A DNA stretch of 38,577 bases, taken from assembly GCA_944389065.1 (NCBI GenBank), contig CALXKZ010000001.1, positions 1 to 38,577 on the forward strand. Direction: 5' to 3'. The translations under genes and the position numbers were made by a program. Below are positions 34,938 through 38,577 of this stretch, piece by piece. The DNA is from an uncultured Spirochaetaceae bacterium. GTDB taxonomy: Bacteria > Spirochaetota > Spirochaetia > Sphaerochaetales > Sphaerochaetaceae. Every line of letters begins with the position of its first letter. The first letter of the stretch is position 1. The notes beneath the pieces were generated by a model that was not told the DNA's origin, made no database searches, and saw only the letters and a program-made list of their open reading frames with translations.

Positions 34938-35535
34938 GAAATTGATTCTGCTTTTCATTGTTGCCCTTTTCTCTATTTCCAATCTTCTAGCTGATAAGGA
35001 AGAAGATAATCTGGATCTGTATATAAATCTTCAGGATATGGAAAGCTTCAGAGTGGGCTTTTCTGATGCTCGGATTGATGCTGATAATCCAGCTCCGGCT
35101 GTTTCGCTTGGAGAGAAGGATATGACCACAGCTTTCGGTGTTGATAATGATGGTGAAATGGTTATGTATGGCCAGACCACAGTTTATTTTTTCTGGGAGG
35201 TCTTTTCCAAGTCGCCAATCAAAGTGAAAGTGAAGATGCTGGGGCCAATGAGCGCAGCTGGAAATGATCCTATTGATTGGGGCTGCATCCTAGAAAGCAG
35301 CACCTTCCCTCAGGATAGTGCCGATCAGCAGAGGCTAGGTTATGGTTCGAGTGATTTCAATGATGGTGAGCCCTATAACCATGAGCGTATGATCCGTATT
35401 GATGATTCAAAGTGGATCAAATCTGGAAGTGCTGCTGTACAGTTCGTTACTGAGAATCTTCTTCTTAATGATCCCCGTGCGGGGTCGGATAATGAATTCA
35501 GCGGTGAGTTCAGAGTTACAGTCGAGGTAGATTAA
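34918..35535 (+). CDS. Secreted pilus-subunit-like protein 9 (TTG start)
   Basis: The best start is TTG at 34918, with GGAGG (34905-34909) eight bases upstream. It gives 205 residues beginning with a good signal peptide (RSYQHKKLILLFIVALFSIS). The in-frame ATG further upstream would put a long basic stretch before the signal. The gene overlaps its predecessor by 20 bp. Core segments are LDLYINLQDMESFRVGFSD, FFWEVFS, LGPMS and IDWGCIL. The C-terminus is NEFSGEFRVTVEVD, with Phe replacing the usual Tyr. Confidence 0.72.
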   Translation: MRSYQHKKLILLFIVALFSISNLLADKEEDNLDLYINLQDMESFRVGFSDARIDADNPAPAVSLGEKDMTTAFGVDNDGEMVMYGQTTVYFFWEVFSKSPIKVKVKMLGPMSAAGNDPIDWGCILESSTFPQDSADQQRLGYGSSDFNDGEPYNHERMIRIDDSKWIKSGSAAVQFVTENLLLNDPRAGSDNEFSGEFRVTVEVD

Positions 35536-36143
35536 TGAAGAGGAAAACTGTCATTCTGCTAATGCTCTTGTTCATATCAATACTATCTGTTTCCGCATCA
35601 GATCCTATGATAGTTGCTATTCCAGTGGATTTCACATTGGAAAGAGGGGTATTCCCCGGTTTCAGCAGAGATCCTATTGATGATATATTTGATCCTGTTG
35701 GATCACTTGATAGCATCACATTCAGGTATGACAGGATAAATCAGATAATAACTTCCGATCCTTTCTATCTTAATATACAGGCTTTTGTTGCAAATGGCCT
35801 GAGAGTATCAGTTGAAGGAACCCCTTTCAATAAGACATTCAGTATTGTTGGTGGTAGCTATGTAAAGAGTGCTGATAATATCAATACAGCTATAGAATAT
35901 GAAAACATCGGAAGAACTTCTGAGAATTTTCCTGGGAGCGATGGATCAGGAAAGCCATATGTCATTTTAGAAGAGATGGACTATTCAGGATGGTGGCCTG
36001 AAGCAATGAAATTCGATGAACCTCGCCCTTATTCGTTTGAGTTTATTCTGACAGTTGATCCAGCTGATCTGACTGATATCGATGTTGGCAGTGCTGATGG
36101 AATATACACGACGCTTTCTGTAACTGTGGAGACATTACAATGA
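35535..36143 (+). CDS. Secreted pilus-subunit-like protein 10
   Basis: The protein has 202 residues, and its ATG overlaps the previous stop by one base. The signal peptide ends SVSA before SDPMIVAIPVDFTLERG. The C-terminus GIYTTLSVTVETLQ has Gly 14 and Tyr 12 from the end. It lacks the paired-Trp core of subunits 5-9 and carries its own aromatic-rich segment (MDYSGWWPEAMKFDEPRPY). It overlaps the next gene by 4 bp. Confidence 0.72.
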   Translation: MKRKTVILLMLLFISILSVSASDPMIVAIPVDFTLERGVFPGFSRDPIDDIFDPVGSLDSITFRYDRINQIITSDPFYLNIQAFVANGLRVSVEGTPFNKTFSIVGGSYVKSADNINTAIEYENIGRTSENFPGSDGSGKPYVILEEMDYSGWWPEAMKFDEPRPYSFEFILTVDPADLTDIDVGSADGIYTTLSVTVETLQ

Positions 36144-36694
36144 GGAAAAAAATAATTCTCTTTCTGATCCTGCCTTTTATCATTGTTCTGTTCTCTTCAT
36201 CTGAAAGGAATTTCTCTCTTGTTTTCAATAAGGTAGGAGTTACAGAGTTCTATTTTACTGAACCGAATAATCCCGGTACGGTTAAGCGTGATGCAATTGT
36301 TTTTCCTCTCAATAATTTTCCTGTCAGTGTCGGAGTATACTGGAGCTTATATCCATCAGGAAGCTCAAGTGAGAGGCTGAATCTTACAATTGAGTTTTCT
36401 GCAGAGAATAATATTGATCCCGGTTCAAAATTCATGCTTCAGGATAGAGAAGGTGTGAATGGCTTCAATTATAATGTGACCAGGAGATCGCAATCCGGAC
36501 TGCAGCCTTCTGATTATATGGAAAAGATGAATCAGGATAGCAGGACGCTGTCTTTATTTTCCGGAACTGTTTCAACTGCTGGTGCAAGTGGCTCTGAAAC
36601 GATTACATTGACTATTCCCGATATAAATTCTCTGGGGGTGTCGGATGGCACATATCGAGGATATCTCATAATGTCTTTGACGTCTGTGGAGTAG
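36140..36694 (+). CDS. Secreted pilus-subunit-like protein 11
   Basis: The protein has 184 residues and an ATGA overlap with its predecessor. A hydrophobic signal (MRKKIILFLILPFIIVLFSS) is followed by NFSLVFNKVGVTEFYF and VYWSLYP, weak versions of the family core. The C-terminus GTYRGYLIMSLTSVE has Gly 15 and Tyr 13 from the end. It is the last gene of the run. A short hairpin, GGTTA/TAACC (36707-36720), follows without a T run. Confidence 0.7.
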   Translation: MRKKIILFLILPFIIVLFSSSERNFSLVFNKVGVTEFYFTEPNNPGTVKRDAIVFPLNNFPVSVGVYWSLYPSGSSSERLNLTIEFSAENNIDPGSKFMLQDREGVNGFNYNVTRRSQSGLQPSDYMEKMNQDSRTLSLFSGTVSTAGASGSETITLTIPDINSLGVSDGTYRGYLIMSLTSVE

Positions 36695-37033
36695 ATATCT
36701 TCGCCCGGTTATCGTTAACCTACAGATTTCCCTTTACTTGTTGCTTTTCTGTGATAACATAACACACATCAAGAATTAAGGGGTTCTTGATTCATTGATC
36801 CTCAAAGCGGATTCCTGCATAAGCATGCCGACAAGATGCCTGAACGGGTATACAGGCATCGCGCAGAAAGCAAGCTGTTTGTATGACTTGTAAAGGGGAA
36901 TACTGTGTCATCTTTAAGCTACTTTTCATTGACAGGGATGTCTTCGGGCGTCATTATTTCTTATTCAGCTGAAACAAGAGAAAGGAGGTGCCAAGGCAGA
37001 CTGCCATCAGGAGAATTGCTTTAGGAGGTTCAT
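36695..37033 (+). other. 339-bp gap: candidate promoter and structured leader of secreted peptide 1
   Basis: No gene is visible. TTTACT (36733-36738) and TAACAT (36755-36760) form a weak promoter with 16 bp spacing. Two perfect hairpins follow: ATCAAGAA/TTCTTGAT (36768-36775 with 36784-36791) and GATGCCTG/CAGGCATC (36835-36842 with 36853-36860). AAAGGAGGTG (near 36980) looks like a ribosome site but leads to no convincing frame. A second AGGAGG (37023-37028) serves the peptide gene. The structured leader suggests RNA-level control, but I could not match a known riboswitch. Confidence 0.5.
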
Positions 37034-37231
37034 ATGAAACGCCTTCTTGCAGCTATTCTCTTGTCATCTTTTGCTTCTATGGCCTTCTGTGGCAAGATCA
37101 TCGGAACTGCCACATTGCATATATCTCTTTATGTTCCTCCAAAACCCATAACTGCTGATACATGTCCTGGAGAATATGAAGAATATACTGTAGAGAAAAT
37201 CAACAAAACTATGTTCATTGCTGTAAAATGA
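37034..37231 (+). CDS. Small secreted peptide 1
   Basis: The product has 65 residues with AGGAGG six bases upstream. The signal peptide probably ends ASMA, leaving a mature peptide of about 47 residues that begins FCGKIIG. It contains TLHISLYV, PKPITADT, PGEYEEYTV and MFIAVK. It is paralogous to the peptide at 37434 (27 of 48 mature positions identical by my alignment). The alternating-hydrophobic TLHISLYV resembles a single beta strand. The Cys near the signal end is shared, but the preceding Phe or Trp does not fit a lipobox. No known family was recognised. Confidence 0.78.
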   Translation: MKRLLAAILLSSFASMAFCGKIIGTATLHISLYVPPKPITADTCPGEYEEYTVEKINKTMFIAVK

Positions 37232-37237
37232 ACATAG
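37209..37237 (+). repeat. Perfect 10-bp hairpin across the stop codon of secreted peptide 1
   Basis: CTATGTTCAT (37209-37218) and ATGAACATAG (37228-37237) are exact complements around a 9-nt loop. The TGA stop codon (37229-37231) lies in the right arm. Confidence 0.75.
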
Positions 37238-37267
37238 TGGGGATATTATACCCTCGTTTCATACATT

Positions 37268-37304
37268 CCCTGTCTCTGCCTGATTCTTGCAGAGATGGGG
37301 TTTT
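37268..37304 (+). terminator. Strong intrinsic terminator after secreted peptide 1
   Basis: A 12-bp stem with two G-U pairs (37268-37279 with 37289-37300) has a 9-nt loop and is followed directly by TTTTG and a T-rich tail. It separates the two peptide genes into different transcripts. Confidence 0.8.
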
Positions 37305-37433
37305 GTAATCTTTACGTTTTTCAGGAATATGTTTATTTTCTGACACAGGAAAGCAGATCTGACCTGATTCATGAAGCAACTGGCTTAACTGTTACCCAGG
37401 AACCAAGCTGGACCTGTTGTAGTTGAGGCAGTT

Positions 37434-37646
37434 ATGTTAAGGCGTTTAGTTTCCATGCTGCTTTTGATTGCAGCATTCTTTACCTGTATTGATTCTGCCT
37501 GGTGCGGAAGCATCATAGGGCAGGTTACGCTTCATATCACTCTTTATGTTTCACCTAAGCCGGTCACTGCTGAAACAGAACCTGGTGTCTATTCAGGATA
37601 CACTGTCGCTAAAGCTGATGAGATGATATTCATTACTGCGGACTGA
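37434..37646 (+). CDS. Small secreted peptide 2
   Basis: The product has 70 residues with GAGG (37425-37428) five bases upstream. The signal peptide probably ends DSA, leaving a mature peptide starting WCGSIIG. Shared blocks with peptide 1 are TLHITLYV, PKPVTAET, PGVYSGYTV and FITAD. It has its own leader of about 130 nt after the terminator at 37268-37304. Both peptides are adjacent to the pilus cluster and share its signal-peptide style, so a surface or periplasmic role is likely. The exact function is unknown. Confidence 0.78.
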   Translation: MLRRLVSMLLLIAAFFTCIDSAWCGSIIGQVTLHITLYVSPKPVTAETEPGVYSGYTVAKADEMIFITAD

Positions 37647-37778
37647 AGCTGTTATGCCTCTGGTTTGTTCTTAGATCTGCATTCAAGAATTGCATCGTAT
37701 TCTGAAAAATCACCAAGTTCTGTGATCTGAATGTCAGAAACAGGTACTTAGCGCGTATATCTATCAGGAGGTACTGTT

Positions 37779-38577
37779 ATGAGTACAGATAAGAATGCGC
37801 ATCGGTGCTATACTGATGACGTGAAAGGTGTGACTACAGACATATTCAAGTTCGAGGAGATAATAAGGCGCGATCTTCTTTATGTCGACAAGACTAAGTA
37901 CATCTATGATCTTGTAAGATCGATGGACAGGAGGTTCTTCTTCCTCTCCCGTCCCCGCAGGTTCGGGAAGAGCCTCTTCTGCTCGACGCTGCATTCACTT
38001 TTCGATGGGAGGAAGGATCTATTCAAGGGGCTCTATATAGAGAAGGAGACTGACTACTCCTTTGAGAAATACCCTGTTCTCCATTTCGATTTCAGCAATT
38101 TCACATTGGTAAGCGAGGATTTCGTGCTCAGAGAGCTGCAGCATAAGATCATGAATGAGGCTCATAGCAATGGCATATCCTTGCAGAAGGGTGCTCCCGC
38201 GCTGATGCTTGATACCCTCATCCGTAGCATTGCTGAGAGCACAGGCAAGCAGGTTGTTATAATCATCGATGAGTTCGATTCCCCATTCACCTCATCGATA
38301 GGAGATAAGCCTGGGTTCGTTGAATACATGAGGAAGCTGTTCAATGGTTTTTACAAGACCATAAAGGCAGACAGCGGATACATAAGGTTCTTCTTCATCA
38401 CGGGATGCGTGAAGCTCTCGAATCTCTCGATATTCTCAGCAATGAACAATCTTAAGGACATCTCGATGGACAGGAGGTTTGCCGGTGCATTCGGGTATAC
38501 GGAAGAGGAGGTGGAGAGGTTCTTCTCTGAAGGGATAGATGAGAACTGGGAGAGGTGCGGATACAGGACAAGGGAAG
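37779..38577 (+). CDS. AAA-ATPase-like protein, 5' part (runs off the window)
   Basis: The ATG at 37779 has AGGAGG (37766-37771) seven bases upstream, and the frame stays open to the window end (266 codons). Landmarks of the AAA-ATPase_like (PF09820) group are YVDKTKYIYDLV near residue 36, the P-loop-type block FLSRPRRFGKSLFCSTL near residues 58-74, a Walker B-like VVIIIDEFDSP and the sensor region FFFITGCVKLSN. Complete members usually carry a C-terminal PD-(D/E)XK nuclease-like domain (PDDEXK_9), which would lie beyond the window. These genes are often present in many copies in gut bacteria and their function is not settled. The gap 37647-37778 shows nothing else I can support. Confidence 0.9.
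   Translation, partial: MSTDKNAHRCYTDDVKGVTTDIFKFEEIIRRDLLYVDKTKYIYDLVRSMDRRFFFLSRPRRFGKSLFCSTLHSLFDGRKDLFKGLYIEKETDYSFEKYPVLHFDFSNFTLVSEDFVLRELQHKIMNEAHSNGISLQKGAPALMLDTLIRSIAESTGKQVVIIIDEFDSPFTSSIGDKPGFVEYMRKLFNGFYKTIKADSGYIRFFFITGCVKLSNLSIFSAMNNLKDISMDRRFAGAFGYTEEEVERFFSEGIDENWERCGYRTRE

Noticed and set aside
36795..36870. Cyclic-di-GMP riboswitch suggested by CAAAGC and GGGTAT blocks
   Set aside because: The order and pairing of the conserved blocks do not match the known aptamer, and the GAAA tetraloop helix is missing.

Overview
The window reads as chromosomal DNA from a diderm bacterium. The best guess is a host-associated member of the Spirochaetota (Treponema/Sphaerochaeta-like). 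That guess rests on the style of the exported proteins (relaxed lipobox, a GGSSE start on the TRAP receptor), a clostridial-type single-chain PurL, and G(9) tracts like those in treponemes. No ribosomal or other taxonomic marker is present, so this is an inference. An outer-membrane usher and a PapD-like chaperone show that the cell has two membranes.

Layout. (1) 1-880: the 3' end of a tyrosine recombinase, a terminator, and a minus-strand tRNA-Thr whose 3' end faces the recombinase. (2) 880-5309: a tightly packed run of trkA, trkH (K+ uptake), a metal-dependent cyclase-family hydrolase and a ketopantoate-reductase-like dehydrogenase. (3) 5376-8580: a TRAP transporter operon (receptor, attenuator hairpin, small and large membrane subunits, terminator) with a palindromic candidate operator at its promoter. 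(4) 8604-13000, minus strand: an AlbA/HATPase-type putative regulator bracketed by two copies of a helically phased CAGGTGA array, then a MATE exporter and an M18 aminopeptidase. (5) 13270-24229: a nine-gene purine operon, purE-C-F-M-N-O-AICAR formyltransferase-D-L, with most genes overlapping. The last two steps to IMP are carried by two separate proteins, an archaeal-type PurO cyclohydrolase and a stand-alone formyltransferase, not by fused PurH. purK, purB and purA are absent here. (6) 24303-24683: a small lipoprotein.

(7) 24684-36694 is the most unusual part, a chaperone-usher-type secretion cluster. It has one PapD-like chaperone, one usher and eleven consecutive small secreted proteins. 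The usher carries three predicted inner-membrane helices and an acidic linker of about 200 residues ahead of an archaic-type usher body. The eleven secreted proteins all end in the alternating-hydrophobic strand with an upstream Tyr/Phe and usually Gly that marks pilus subunits. A G(9) tract lies in a possible promoter in front of the cluster and suggests phase-variable expression. The cluster could build a heteropolymeric surface fibre through an envelope-spanning usher.

(8) 36695-37646: two paralogous secreted peptides of 65 and 70 residues, each behind a long leader, with a hairpin across the first stop codon and a strong terminator. (9) 37779-end: the start of an AAA-ATPase-like protein of the kind often found in many copies in gut bacteria.

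Gene calls are mostly secure. Promoters, operators and RNA structures were found by eye and are weaker. Functions in the pilus cluster rest on motif and architecture reading, not on database searches.
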